From NCBI RefSeq assembly GCF_008630065.1, contig NZ_VWPL01000034.1, forward strand, positions 1 to 36,849: a DNA stretch of 36,849 nucleotides, written 5' to 3'. Below the pieces are notes generated by a model. The model made no database searches and was not told the DNA's origin. It was given only the letters and a program-made list of their open reading frames with translations. Shown in pieces: positions 1 through 7,637 of the stretch; position 1 is the stretch's first letter; every line of letters begins with the position of its first letter. The DNA comes from Blastochloris sulfoviridis. GTDB lineage: Bacteria > Pseudomonadota > Alphaproteobacteria > Rhizobiales > Xanthobacteraceae. Both the position numbers and the translations under genes were made by a program.

Positions 1-427
1 TGCCGCCGCTTGCCCGGGACGACAGTCCGGGCCTCGTCATCCCGGCCGAGCGTCAGCGAGAGCCGGGATCGTTATCCGGAAGAGCCCCCCGTCCTGCAAA
101 CGGTCCCGGGTCGCGCGGCTGCCGCCGCTTGCCCGGGACGACAGTCCGGGCCTCGTCATCCCGGCCGAGCGTCAGCGAGAGCCGGGATCGTTATCCGGAA
201 GAGCCCCCCGTCCTGCAACCGGTCCCGGGTCGCGGGCCTGCGGCCCTTGCCCGGGACGACAGTCCGGGCCTCGTCATCCCGGACGGCGCGCAGCGCCGAG
301 CCGGGATCGTCATCCGGAAGAGACACCCCATCCTGCAAACGGTCCCGGGTCCTCGCTTCGCTCGGCCCGGGACGACGTGCGTCACCCGCCCCGGAACGAC
401 GCCGTTACCCCTCCGGGACGACGTGCG
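1..427. repeat. Tandem ~119-bp palindromic repeats (family A)
   Basis: Three near-identical units begin with CGTCATCCCGG at 35, 154 and 272 (periods 119 and 118), followed by a degenerate partial unit to about 427. Each unit carries inverted segments such as CCCGGGACGACAGTCCGGGC and a CCGGGATCGTTATCCGG-like arm. The window opens inside the array, so it may extend further left. Related single copies lie at 11547-11669 and 34602-34690. It resembles the intergenic REP-type elements common in Bradyrhizobium relatives. The reading frames through it simply translate the repeat and are not genes. The array ends exactly at the ubiA stop codon. Confidence 0.9.
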
Positions 428-1375
428 TCAGGCCAGCGCCTGCACCGCGGCATCGAGGCCGAGGGCGAGAAACAGGATCAGCCCGGCCTCGCGGTTCGAC
501 TTGAACAGCCTCAGGCACAGCGCCGGGTCGGCGATGTCGAGCCGGCGGATCTGCCAGGCGAGATGGCCGGCGAACGCCGCCACGCCAATGAGCGCGATGG
601 CGTGGCCGCCGGCCAGCACCACCGCCGCGCCGATCAGCACCGCCGCCGCGCCATAGAGCGCGATCAGCGCCTCGCGCGAGCGGGTGCCGAACAGCCGCGC
701 GGTCGACTTGACGCCGACCAGCTCGTCGTCCTCGCGGTCCTGGTGGGCGTAGATCGTGTCGTAGCCGATCACCCAGGCGATCGCGCCGGCATAGAGCAGG
801 AGCGGCGGCAGGTCGAGCCGGCCGAAGGCGCCGGCCCACCCCATCAGCGCCCCCCAGGAGAAGGCGAGCCCGAGGAACGCCTGCGGCCACCAGGTGATGC
901 GCTTCATCAGCGGGTAGATGGCCACCACCAGCATCGAGATCAGGCCGAGGACGATGGTGAAGCCGTTGAACTGGACCAGCACGGCGAACCCGATCAGCCC
1001 CAGCCCCAGCAGGAAGGCGGCCGCCGCCCGGGTGCGGATCTGGCCCGAGGCCAGCGGCCGCTGGCGGGTACGCTCGACCTTGAGGTCGATGTCGCGGTCG
1101 AGAATGTCGTTCCAGGTGCAGCCGGCGCCGCGCATGGCGATGGCGCCGATCAAAAACAGCACGAGGTGCCACGGGTTCGGATAGGCCGCGCCGCCGGCGA
1201 TGGCGGCCAGCGCCGCCGACCACCAGCACGGCAGCAGCAAAAGCCACCAGCCGATCGGCCGCTCGATCCGCGCCAGCCGCAGATAGGGCCTCACGCCGAG
1301 CGGAGTGTACTTGTCCGCCCAATGGTCGGGAACCGCGTCGGCGACGCGGATGTCGTGCGCTGTCTGTCCGCTCAC
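428..1375 (-). CDS. ubiA: 4-hydroxybenzoate polyprenyltransferase UbiA
   Basis: 315-residue integral membrane prenyltransferase that attaches the polyprenyl tail to 4-hydroxybenzoate in ubiquinone synthesis. The first Asp-rich motif is seen as NDILDRDID (about residue 85), with GYDTIYAHQDREDD as the second cytoplasmic Asp-rich loop. Many hydrophobic helices follow, and the length is normal for the family. The GTG start at 1375 is chosen because the protein then begins MSGQTAHDIRVADAVPDHW, like Hyphomicrobiales UbiA. It also overlaps the stop of the upstream secreted-protein gene as GTGA, which implies translational coupling. The open frame continues upstream but without family resemblance. 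The TGA stop directly abuts the family A repeat array. Confidence 0.95.
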   Translation of the reverse strand: MSGQTAHDIRVADAVPDHWADKYTPLGVRPYLRLARIERPIGWWLLLLPCWWSAALAAIAGGAAYPNPWHLVLFLIGAIAMRGAGCTWNDILDRDIDLKVERTRQRPLASGQIRTRAAAAFLLGLGLIGFAVLVQFNGFTIVLGLISMLVVAIYPLMKRITWWPQAFLGLAFSWGALMGWAGAFGRLDLPPLLLYAGAIAWVIGYDTIYAHQDREDDELVGVKSTARLFGTRSREALIALYGAAAVLIGAAVVLAGGHAIALIGVAAFAGHLAWQIRRLDIADPALCLRLFKSNREAGLILFLALGLDAAVQALA

Positions 1376-1860
1376 CGCGATGACCCGCCCAAGGTTGAGA
1401 AGATGCCCGAGCCCTGCGTGCCCGGATTGGTCGGGTTGGTGGTGCCGCCGCCGATGCCGGTCGGCCCGCTGAGCGAGCCGATGCCCGGGCCCGAGGGCTT
1501 CGCCGGACGGTCGGGGGCGGCCACCGGCTTCGCCGAGCAGACCTGGGTGCGGGCCTTGAGGGTGCGGGCGTGGCTGTTCTTGGCCTGCGCGACCACCTGC
1601 GGCGGAATCTGGCACCAGGGCTGGTTCTCTTCCAGGTACTTGACCACCTTGGCCTCGCTCTCGGCGAAGCGGCGGATCGCCTGGCACATTTCCCGCGGCG
1701 GCACCTTGCGCTCGCCCGCCGCCTTGACCTCGCCGGCGCGCTTTTCGGCGTCCTGGCGGAGCCTTGCGAAATCCTCGACGCAGTTCTGCTGGGCCAGGGC
1801 TTCGGGTCCGGCGCAGGCAGCGAGGGCGGCAGCGATCGTCAGGATGCGGAGGCGACGCAT
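1372..1860 (-). CDS. Small exported protein of unknown function
   Basis: 162-residue protein. The N-terminus MRRLRILTIAAALAAC is a signal peptide. LAAC (residues 13-16) fits a lipobox, while ALA-Q (21-24) fits a signal peptidase I site, so lipoprotein versus soluble periplasmic protein is undecided. The mature part is charged and probably helical with several Cys (QNCVEDF, REMCQAI, QPWCQIP, TQVCSA), then a Pro/Gly/Ser/Thr-rich tail from about residue 115. I recall similar proteins beside ubiA in Bradyrhizobium relatives, but know no function. Its TGA overlaps the ubiA GTG start, so the two genes form an operon. The ATG at 1860 is preferred because it gives a clean signal peptide. Confidence 0.75.
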   Translation of the reverse strand: MRRLRILTIAAALAACAGPEALAQQNCVEDFARLRQDAEKRAGEVKAAGERKVPPREMCQAIRRFAESEAKVVKYLEENQPWCQIPPQVVAQAKNSHARTLKARTQVCSAKPVAAPDRPAKPSGPGIGSLSGPTGIGGGTTNPTNPGTQGSGIFSTLGGSSR

Positions 1861-1965
1861 GACAAGGTTCCAGCTCGTGTGGCACGGTCGCGGGCAACCC
1901 GTCTGAACGGCAACCCGCCCGCAGGAAACCGGGTGGACCCGAGGCACCCGCCCGCCGCGTCCACG

Positions 1966-2058
1966 GCGGCAGCAGGTCCAACGCAGCAACAGGTCCGACG
2001 CAGCAACAGGTCCAACGCAGCAACAGGCACGACGCGGCAGCAGGTCCGACGCGGCTCG
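1966..2058. repeat. 17-bp tandem repeat, about five copies
   Basis: Imperfect units of the form CAGGTCCRACGCAGCAA repeat with a 17-bp period. They lie 106-198 bp upstream of the minus-strand start of the exported-protein gene, in the gap between that gene and oadB. The rest of the 1861-2209 gap shows no gene. The repeats could be a simple minisatellite or spaced binding sites; nothing in the sequence decides this. Confidence 0.8.
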
Positions 2059-2209
2059 ACGCGAAACCAAATTCCACGTTCCTGGATTTCGCTCTAACGC
2101 GATATCGTGGTCTGGGCAAGGCAGCGCGGACCGGGCGGCAGGGTGCCGCCATCGCGCGGGGCGTGTGCGGCGTGCCGAGCCCCGCGCGGACGGGTTCACA
2201 TTTTGGCGA

Positions 2210-3340
2210 TCAGCGCACGCCGAGCAGCGCCAGCATGATGCCGCCGGAGATGGCGGTGCCGAACACCCCGGCGAGGTTCGGCCCCATCGCGTGCATGATC
2301 AGGAAGTTGTTGCGGTTCTCCTGCAGCGCGACGACGTGCGACACCCGGGCCGCGATCGGCACCGAGGCGATGCCGGCCGAGCCGATCAGCGGGTTGATCT
2401 TGTTCGTCAGGAACAGGTTCATGATCTTGGCGGTGACGACGCCCGACGCCGTGCCGAACACGAAGGCGACGAGGCCCAGCGCCACGATCTCCAGGGTCTG
2501 AACGGTGAGGAAGCGGTCGGCCGACATGGTCGAGCCGATGGCCAGCGTCAGGGTGATGGTGATGACGTTCATCAGCCCGCCCGCCGCGGTGCGGGCGAGG
2601 CGGTCGACCACGCCGACCTCGCGCAGGAGGTTGCCCAGCATCAGCATGGTGATGAGCGGGGCGACCGGCGGGAAGAACATGTTGACGATGAACCCCATCA
2701 CCAAGGGGAAGGCGATACGCTCGGCGCGGCTCACGGTGCGCATCTGCGCCATCTGGATGCGGCGCTCGGCCTTGGTGGTGAGCAGCCGCATTACCGGCGG
2801 CTGGATCATCGGCATCAGCGCCATGTAGGAGTAGGCGGCGACCGAGATCTGCGGCAGCAGATCGGGCGCCAGCTTCATGGTGACGAAGATCGCCATCGGC
2901 CCGTCGGCGCCGCCGATGATGCCGATGGCGCCGGCCTCGTTGAGGGTGAAGCCGAGCAGCTTGGCGCCGATCAGCGCCACGAAGATGCCGAGGTGCGCGC
3001 CGGCCCCCAGGATCACCAGCTTGGGATTGGCGATCATCGGCCCGAAATCGGTCATGGCGCCGACGCCGAGGAAGATCAGCGGCGGGATGATGAGCAGCGC
3101 CACGCCCTGGTAGGCGTACCAGAACAGCCCGCCGGGCAATATGAGGTCGGAGCCCGGCACATTGGCCACCACGCAGGCGAAGCCGATGCCGATCAAAAGG
3201 AACGGCTCGTAATGCTTGGCGATGGCGAGGTAGATCATGGTGATGCCGACGGCGATCATCACCATGTTGCCCCACCAGAAATGGGCGATGCCGGTCTGCT
3301 CGTAGAGCGCGCCGAGGAAGGCGAGGATTTCGCTGAACAT
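2210..3340 (-). CDS. oadB: Na+-translocating decarboxylase beta subunit (OadB/GcdB family)
   Basis: 376-residue polytopic membrane protein of the oxaloacetate / methylmalonyl-CoA / glutaconyl-CoA decarboxylase beta family. The beta subunit couples decarboxylation of carboxybiotin to Na+ export. The length matches the shorter GcdB/MmdB type. The family motif GGADGPMAIF carries Asp146, and NPLIGSAG carries Asn316 and Gly320. With a constant offset of 57 these align with Klebsiella OadB Asp203, Asn373 and Gly377; Tyr172 aligns with Tyr229. The position of Ser382 is Ala325 here, followed by Ser326 (GIASVP instead of the usual GVSAVP). An oadG-like gene lies 31 bp upstream. No carboxyltransferase or biotin-carrier gene is present, so the substrate is unknown. 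Confidence 0.92.
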   Translation of the reverse strand: MFSEILAFLGALYEQTGIAHFWWGNMVMIAVGITMIYLAIAKHYEPFLLIGIGFACVVANVPGSDLILPGGLFWYAYQGVALLIIPPLIFLGVGAMTDFGPMIANPKLVILGAGAHLGIFVALIGAKLLGFTLNEAGAIGIIGGADGPMAIFVTMKLAPDLLPQISVAAYSYMALMPMIQPPVMRLLTTKAERRIQMAQMRTVSRAERIAFPLVMGFIVNMFFPPVAPLITMLMLGNLLREVGVVDRLARTAAGGLMNVITITLTLAIGSTMSADRFLTVQTLEIVALGLVAFVFGTASGVVTAKIMNLFLTNKINPLIGSAGIASVPIAARVSHVVALQENRNNFLIMHAMGPNLAGVFGTAISGGIMLALLGVR

Positions 3341-3371
3341 TGTCTCTGTGTCTCTGTCGCTCTGCTGGTGG

Positions 3372-3779
3372 TCAGGCGTCAGTCGACCCGCTGGGCGGGG
3401 CCAGCGGCTCGTTCGGGCGGGCGCGGCTTGCGGCGCCGGCGGCGTGGGCGAGCAGGCGGGCGCGGCCCTGGTCGGCCCAGCTCGATCCCGGCAGCGGACC
3501 GTCGATGCGCAGGATGTGGCCGGCGCGGACGACCGCGTGCACGGCGGCGGCGATGACCGGCAGGTGCGCCGCCGGAATCCCGTCGGGCGCGACAGGGCGC
3601 GTCGGCGCCGGATCGCGTTCGGCCGCCGGCTGCGCAGGCTTCTGCCCGATGCGGTTGATCAGCGGAAACAGCGACAGCACCACCCCGATGCCGGCGATGA
3701 TCACGAAGCTCAGGAAGAAGTCGATGATGCTGAGGATGATCGCGCCCTGCAGCGTATCGGGAAGGCGGATGGCCTCCAT
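3372..3779 (-). CDS. OadG-like gamma/delta membrane anchor subunit
   Basis: 135-residue protein with one strongly hydrophobic segment (about residues 10-42, TLQGAIILSIIDFFLSFVI). A Pro-rich linker follows, then a C-terminal block with IPAAHLPVIAAAVHAVV, HILRIDGP and SWADQGRARLL. This is the layout of OadG/MmdD, the small subunit that anchors and assembles the Na+-pumping decarboxylase. It sits directly upstream of oadB in the same direction, as in oad operons. The ATG at 3779 is chosen because AAGGTG lies about 7 nt upstream; the open frame extends further but through a run of ten G residues. The assignment rests on topology, motifs and position. Confidence 0.75.
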   Translation of the reverse strand: MEAIRLPDTLQGAIILSIIDFFLSFVIIAGIGVVLSLFPLINRIGQKPAQPAAERDPAPTRPVAPDGIPAAHLPVIAAAVHAVVRAGHILRIDGPLPGSSWADQGRARLLAHAAGAASRARPNEPLAPPSGSTDA

Positions 3780-4047
3780 GAGAGCACCTTGCGTGAGGGG
3801 GGGGGGGACGCAACCGAAGCTGCGGGGAGACACGCTCAACTCAGGCTCGACAGCCTATCAGCCAAAGGGCGCCAATCCCGACCGGTCGGGACCGCGTCAA
3901 ATCCGCCGTGCCACATCCATTGTGCCACATCCATTGCGCCGGGCCGGCAGCCTCACCCGGTCCAACAACGGAATCACGCCGGGATCCGAATCCAGTATCA
4001 AGGCAATGATGACGCCAGCATAGTCGCTGACCACGGAAAGCCCAACC
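3780..4047. promoter_or_regulatory. Divergent intergenic region with 14-bp tandem repeat
   Basis: This gap of 268 bp between divergently read oadG and rsmE must hold both promoters. It contains a ten-G run next to the oadG leader and a perfect tandem pair of GTGCCACATCCATT at 3908-3921 and 3922-3935. I see no convincing -35/-10 pair. Confidence 0.4.
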
Positions 4048-4788
4048 ATGGCCGCATATGAGTTCGACGCCGTCCGGCTGTTTGCCGAAGGCCAGTTCGC
4101 GCCCGACGCCGAGATTTCGATTGGACCGGACGCGACCAATTACCTCGCCAATGTGCTGCGGCTGCGGGTCGGCGATGAGGTTCTTCTCTTCAACGGCCGC
4201 GACGGCGAATGGCGCGCGCGCATCGCCGACCTGAAGAAGCGCGGCGCCATGCTGGTGCTGCGCGGCCAGACCCGGCCGCAGAGCGTCCCGTGCGACCTCT
4301 GGTACCTGTTCGCGCCGCTCAAGCACGCGCGGCTTGACTACATGGTGCAGAAGGCGGTCGAGATGGGCGCTAGCGTGCTGCAGCCGGTGATGACGCGGCG
4401 CACCCAGGCCTCGCGCGTCAATCTGGAGCGCATGCACGCCAACGCCATCGAGGCGGCCGAGCAGTGCGGCATCCTGTCGGTCGCCGAGGTCCGCCCCGTG
4501 GCCGCGCTCGACGATCTCCTCGCGGCGTGGCCGGCCGAGCGCACGCTGGTGTTCTGCGACGAGGACGCCCCGCCCGGTGGCGCGCCGGCGGCGCTGGCCG
4601 CAGCCCCCAAGGGGCCGCTCGCGGTGCTGGTGGGGCCGGAGGGCGGGTTCGACCCGGCCGAGCGCGAGCGGCTCGCCGCGCTGCCCGGCGTGGTGCGGCT
4701 GTCGCTCGGCCCGCGCATCCTGCGCGCCGACACCGCGGCCGTCGCCGCGCTGGCGCTGGTGCAGGCGATCCGCGGCGACTGGCGCTGA
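4048..4788 (+). CDS. rsmE: 16S rRNA (uracil-1498-N3)-methyltransferase RsmE
   Basis: 246-residue SPOUT-fold RNA methyltransferase that methylates N3 of U1498 in 16S rRNA using S-adenosylmethionine. An N-terminal PUA-like domain (about 1-75) includes YLANVLRLRVGDEVLLFNG. The SPOUT knot is marked by GPEGGF at residues 196-201 and LGPRILRADTA near the C-terminus, both diagnostic of the family. VQKAVEMG in the middle is also typical. The length is normal. The ATG at 4048 follows GGAAAG by about 8 nt. The gene is divergent from oadG. In related genomes I would expect gshA downstream, but a gene-poor stretch follows here. Confidence 0.95.
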   Translation: MAAYEFDAVRLFAEGQFAPDAEISIGPDATNYLANVLRLRVGDEVLLFNGRDGEWRARIADLKKRGAMLVLRGQTRPQSVPCDLWYLFAPLKHARLDYMVQKAVEMGASVLQPVMTRRTQASRVNLERMHANAIEAAEQCGILSVAEVRPVAALDDLLAAWPAERTLVFCDEDAPPGGAPAALAAAPKGPLAVLVGPEGGFDPAERERLAALPGVVRLSLGPRILRADTAAVAALALVQAIRGDWR

Positions 4789-4807
4789 GGGCGGTCTGCG
4801 GCACATG

Positions 4808-4840
4808 AAAAACCCGGCGGATCGCCGTGCGATCCCCGGG
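4808..4840 (-). terminator. Intrinsic-terminator-like hairpin reading on the minus strand
   Basis: CCCGG-C-GGATCG (4813-4824) pairs with CGATCCCCGGG (4830-4840): 11 bp, one bulged C and a 5-nt loop. On the minus strand the stem is followed directly by TTTTT (4812-4808). On the plus strand, 20 nt after the rsmE stop, the stem is followed by CTCTTCAG, which is not a U tract. It may still help end rsmE transcripts, but the best fit is a terminator for a minus-strand transcript, where no confident gene is seen. Confidence 0.55.
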
Positions 4841-4849
4841 CTCTTCAGC

Positions 4850-4945
4850 GCAGACACGATGTTCAGACACTCTCTTCGGTGCAGACGATGTCTGCATCTT
4901 CGGCGCAGAAAATATCTGCACCTTCATCGCAGACGATGCCGGCGA
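4850..4945. repeat. 24-bp repeats carrying GCAGA...TCTGC palindromes
   Basis: Three direct units start at 4881, 4905 and 4929 (exact 24-bp spacing), with a degenerate relative at 4850. Unit 1 holds a perfect 6-bp-arm palindrome GCAGACGATGTCTGC (4881-4895). Unit 2 holds GCAGAAAATATCTGC (4905-4919). Unit 3 keeps only the left half, GCAGACGATG. Dyads in phased copies could be binding sites for a dimeric regulator. In the minus frame the same repeat reads as an eight-residue pattern (DIVC-E-A type), so a short repeated peptide is the alternative. Confidence 0.7.
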
Positions 4946-5487
4946 TCCTTCTCACGGGTGGATATAATCCCCCCCCCCGGGCAGCACGCCCGTCGCTTGC
5001 ACCTCGACGGTCGATCCCGATAGAGGGCGGGATGACCACTCGGGCGGATCGGTGCGGGACAGGTACCGCCGTCGGCGCAGACCAGCGCCCTTTAGCATCG
5101 GATCGACACGAGCGAGCGAACGCCCGTTTCAAGGATGCCCCTGGCGACCTCTCGAACCGCACCACCTGCGCAACCCGATTTACCGGTGCCGCGACGGGCG
5201 TGCTTTGAATGAAAATATGCACCCGCGGCGTTTCGCCAGCATCCGCATTCAAACGGCTGGACATGATTCAGCCATATTTCCCCCCGGCGTGAGTCCCGCA
5301 CCCGCCTACGCACCCACGCACGCGCCCGCGGGCGCACCACGCCGCAATCACCATCCGCCATCACCGCCCGCAAGATGAACAGCCATTCAGGAACGGAGAC
5401 AAATTCTCTCATTATTACAAAAGCTTAAATTGCCTTTCGGCGTCCGGCGGGCGATGGTGTGCGCATCAACTTCGCATGGAGGACGTC
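4946..5487. other. Gene-poor stretch upstream of the Spy-like gene
   Basis: No open frame here shows the strong third-position GC bias of neighbouring genes. A run of ten C residues lies near 4970-4980. Two small inverted repeats are visible: TTTGAATG (about 5205) against CATTCAAA (about 5247), and GGCTG against CAGCC near 5261-5279. The last 90 bp, around 5400-5435, are AT-rich and probably hold the promoter of the 5488 gene. Confidence 0.5.
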
Positions 5488-6021
5488 ATGAAGATTTCCA
5501 CACTGGTGCTGGGTGCGGCGCTGGCCGCCGGACTGGCGGGCACCGTCGCCCAAGCCCAAGCCCAGCCGGCGTCGGGTTCGGACGGTTCGGCGTCGCCGCG
5601 CGCCAGCCGCTGGCAGCCCGACGCGGCCGATCGCGCCGCCATGCTCGATGCCCGCCTCGCCGCGCTGAAGGCCGGGCTCAAGCTCACGTCCGAGCAGGAG
5701 AAGCTGTGGCCGCCGGTGGAGAAGGCCATTCGCGACGAAGCGGCCAAGCGTCAGGCCCGGAGGGACGAGATCCGCAAGCTGCGCGCCGAGAGCAAGGGGC
5801 CGCTCGACGTGCTGGAGCGCCTGAAGCTGCGCGCCGACCGGATGTCGGAATCGGCGGCCGATCTCAAGCAGCTCATCGAGGCGGTGACGCCGCTGCACGC
5901 CAAGCTCGACGACGCCCAGAAGCGCCGGCTCGGCGCGCTGCTGCGGTTCAGCGAGCGCCGGTTCGGCCCCTGGGGCTCGGACGGCAAGGGCCCGCCCCAC
6001 GGCCCGATGATGCGCATGTGA
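5488..6021 (+). CDS. Periplasmic Spy/CpxP-like LTxxQ-motif protein
   Basis: 177-residue protein with a signal peptide (MKISTLVLGAALAAGLAG...AQAQAQ, cleavage about residue 26). The mature part is charged, helical and Arg/Lys/Glu-rich. LKLTSEQEKLWPPVEKAIRD (about residues 68-87) is the LTxxQ signature of the Spy/CpxP superfamily, followed by a second long helix with SAADLKQLIEAVTPLHAKL. Family members act as periplasmic chaperones or envelope-stress sensors. Many Hyphomicrobiales carry this shorter uncharacterised type. The ATG at 5488 is chosen because GGAGG lies 5 nt upstream and the signal peptide then starts correctly; an ATG four codons earlier overlaps that ribosome site. Confidence 0.8.
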   Translation: MKISTLVLGAALAAGLAGTVAQAQAQPASGSDGSASPRASRWQPDAADRAAMLDARLAALKAGLKLTSEQEKLWPPVEKAIRDEAAKRQARRDEIRKLRAESKGPLDVLERLKLRADRMSESAADLKQLIEAVTPLHAKLDDAQKRRLGALLRFSERRFGPWGSDGKGPPHGPMMRM

Positions 6022-6044
6022 TGCGCCATTGTTGCGTTCTTTCC

Positions 6045-6264
6045 GTCGTCGTCGCCGGGCTTGTCCCGGCGATGACGGGGGAGAGAGCGTGCGAGCACGG
6101 TGATGGGCGGCGGGTCGGCGATGACGGTGGGGAGAGCGCGCGAGCACGGTGATAGGCGGCGGCGATGACGGCGGCAAGGGCGGGAGGCGTGACGCAGCGT
6201 CATCCGGCCGGTGCTGCGGGCGTTTCGCAAAACCGGTATCCCCTTTGGCGGAAAATGCTCTAAA
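6045..6264. repeat. REP-like palindromes and 43-bp direct repeat before pmbA
   Basis: A short family-A-like palindrome, CGCCGGGCTTGTCCCGGCG, lies near 6053-6071. It is followed by two direct copies of a 43-bp segment (6071-6113 and 6120-6162, period 49, a few mismatches). A reversed family C fragment (about 6219-6264, containing CGCAAAACCGG and GGAAAATGCTCTAA) ends 20 bp before the pmbA start. The gap 6022-6284 holds no other gene. Confidence 0.7.
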
Positions 6265-6284
6265 CCGGACTCGAAAGGACACCC

Positions 6285-7637
6285 ATGACCGATCTCGTCG
6301 ACCTGTCGGCGCTGGAAGAGCGCGTCCAGAATCTCCTCACTGCCGCCCGCAAGGCGGGCGCCGATCAGGCCGATGCCGTCGCCATCCGCAGCGTGTCGCT
6401 GTCGGTCGATGTGCGCGAGGGCCGGGTCGAGGAAGGCACCCGCTCCGAGAACGACGATTTCGGCCTGCGGGTGTTCGTCGGCCGGCGGCAGGCGGTCGTC
6501 TCCACCAATGACGCGGTGCGGCTCAATCCCGACCGGCTTGCCGAGCGGGCGGTGGCGATGGCGCGCGCCGCGCCCGAGGATCCGTTCGCCGGCCTCGCCG
6601 ATCCCGGCCGGCTGGCGCAAAGCGTGCCCGACCTCGATCTGCTCGATCCCACCCTGCCCGGCGCCACGGCGCTGGAGGCGCTGGCCCGCGCCGCCGAGGA
6701 GGCCGCGCTCGCCGTGCCCGGCGTCACCAAGTCGAGCGGCGCGTCGGCCTCGGCCGGGCTCGGCGGCTTCGTGCTGGCGACGTCGGAGGGCTTCCGCGGC
6801 GCCTATGTCGCGTCCCAGCACAGCCTGTCGACGACCGCCATCGCCGGCGAGGGCACGGCGATGGAGCAGGACTGGGAGTACAGCTCGGCGCGCCATGCCG
6901 CCGACCTCGAGGATGCCGCCGCGCTCGGCCGCAAGGCCGCCGAGCGCGCCGTGCGCCGGCTCAACCCGCGGAAGGTCGCCACCACCCGCGTGCCGGTGAT
7001 CTTCGACCCGCGCGTCGCCAACAGCCTGGTCGGCCACATCGCCTCGGCGATCAATGGCGCGGCGATCGCCCGCGGCACCAGCTTCCTGCTGGACAAGCTC
7101 GGCACCGCGATCCTGCCGCCCGGCACCCGCGTCATCGACGATCCGCTGCGCCGGCGCGGCCTGGGCTCGCGCCCGTTCGACGGCGAGGGCGTGGCCGGGG
7201 CGCCGCTGGCGGTGGTCGAGGACGGCGTGCTCGCCTCCTGGCTGCTCGATTCCGCCACCGCCCGCGAACTGGGCCTCGCCACCACCGGCCACGCCCACCG
7301 CGGCACGGGCGGGTCGCCGAGCCCGTCGCCGTCCAATCTCTACCTCGCCGCCGGGCAGGCGAGCCCGCGCGCCCTGATCGCCGACATCCGGGACGGCTTC
7401 TACATCACCGACCTGATCGGCATGGGCGCCAGCATCGTCACCGGCGACTATTCGCGCGGCGCGTCGGGCGTGTGGATCGAGAATGGCGAGCTCACCTATC
7501 CGGTGGCCGAGGTGACCATCGCCGGCAACCTCGCCGACATGTTCCGCGCGCTGACGCCGGCCGACGACCTCGAATTCCGCTATTCGACCAACGCGCCGAC
7601 GCTGCGGGTGGAGGGGCTGACAATTGCCGGGCGCTGA
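6285..7637 (+). CDS. pmbA: TldE/PmbA-family metalloprotease subunit
   Basis: 450-residue PmbA (TldE). With TldD it forms the heterodimeric zinc protease that degrades unfolded peptides and matures microcin B17-type peptides. Family features seen are an N-terminal AVAIRSVSLSVDVREGRVEEG strand region, NDDFGLRVFVGRRQA, VPVIFDPRVANSLVGHIASAINGAAIARG, and a C-terminal Gly-rich block (GMGASIVTGDYSRGASGVWIENGE). The HExxxH zinc motif of TldD is absent, as expected for TldE. No tldD is in the window. The start follows GAAAGGA. Its end overlaps the next gene by 14 nt, opening a lipopolysaccharide-related gene string. Confidence 0.93.
   Translation: MTDLVDLSALEERVQNLLTAARKAGADQADAVAIRSVSLSVDVREGRVEEGTRSENDDFGLRVFVGRRQAVVSTNDAVRLNPDRLAERAVAMARAAPEDPFAGLADPGRLAQSVPDLDLLDPTLPGATALEALARAAEEAALAVPGVTKSSGASASAGLGGFVLATSEGFRGAYVASQHSLSTTAIAGEGTAMEQDWEYSSARHAADLEDAAALGRKAAERAVRRLNPRKVATTRVPVIFDPRVANSLVGHIASAINGAAIARGTSFLLDKLGTAILPPGTRVIDDPLRRRGLGSRPFDGEGVAGAPLAVVEDGVLASWLLDSATARELGLATTGHAHRGTGGSPSPSPSNLYLAAGQASPRALIADIRDGFYITDLIGMGASIVTGDYSRGASGVWIENGELTYPVAEVTIAGNLADMFRALTPADDLEFRYSTNAPTLRVEGLTIAGR

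Noticed and set aside
377-1906. Long plus-strand open frame of 509 codons opposite ubiA
   Set aside because: It is Arg/Gln/Asp-rich, matches no family and mirrors the real minus-strand genes. High GC keeps antisense frames open throughout this window.
2165-3556. 463-codon plus-strand frame opposite oadB
   Set aside because: His/Asp/Arg-rich antisense of a well-conserved membrane protein gene, with no domain of its own.
4850-4945. Possible CRISPR array
   Set aside because: Units are directly adjacent with no unique spacers, only about three copies exist, and no cas genes are near. The 119-bp and 17-bp repeats fail for the same reason.
4863-5264. 133-codon minus-strand frame with an eight-residue repeat, ending before a terminator
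   Set aside because: Third codon positions are not GC-rich, there is no ribosome site, and the frame crosses a ten-C run. Kept only as part of the array finding.
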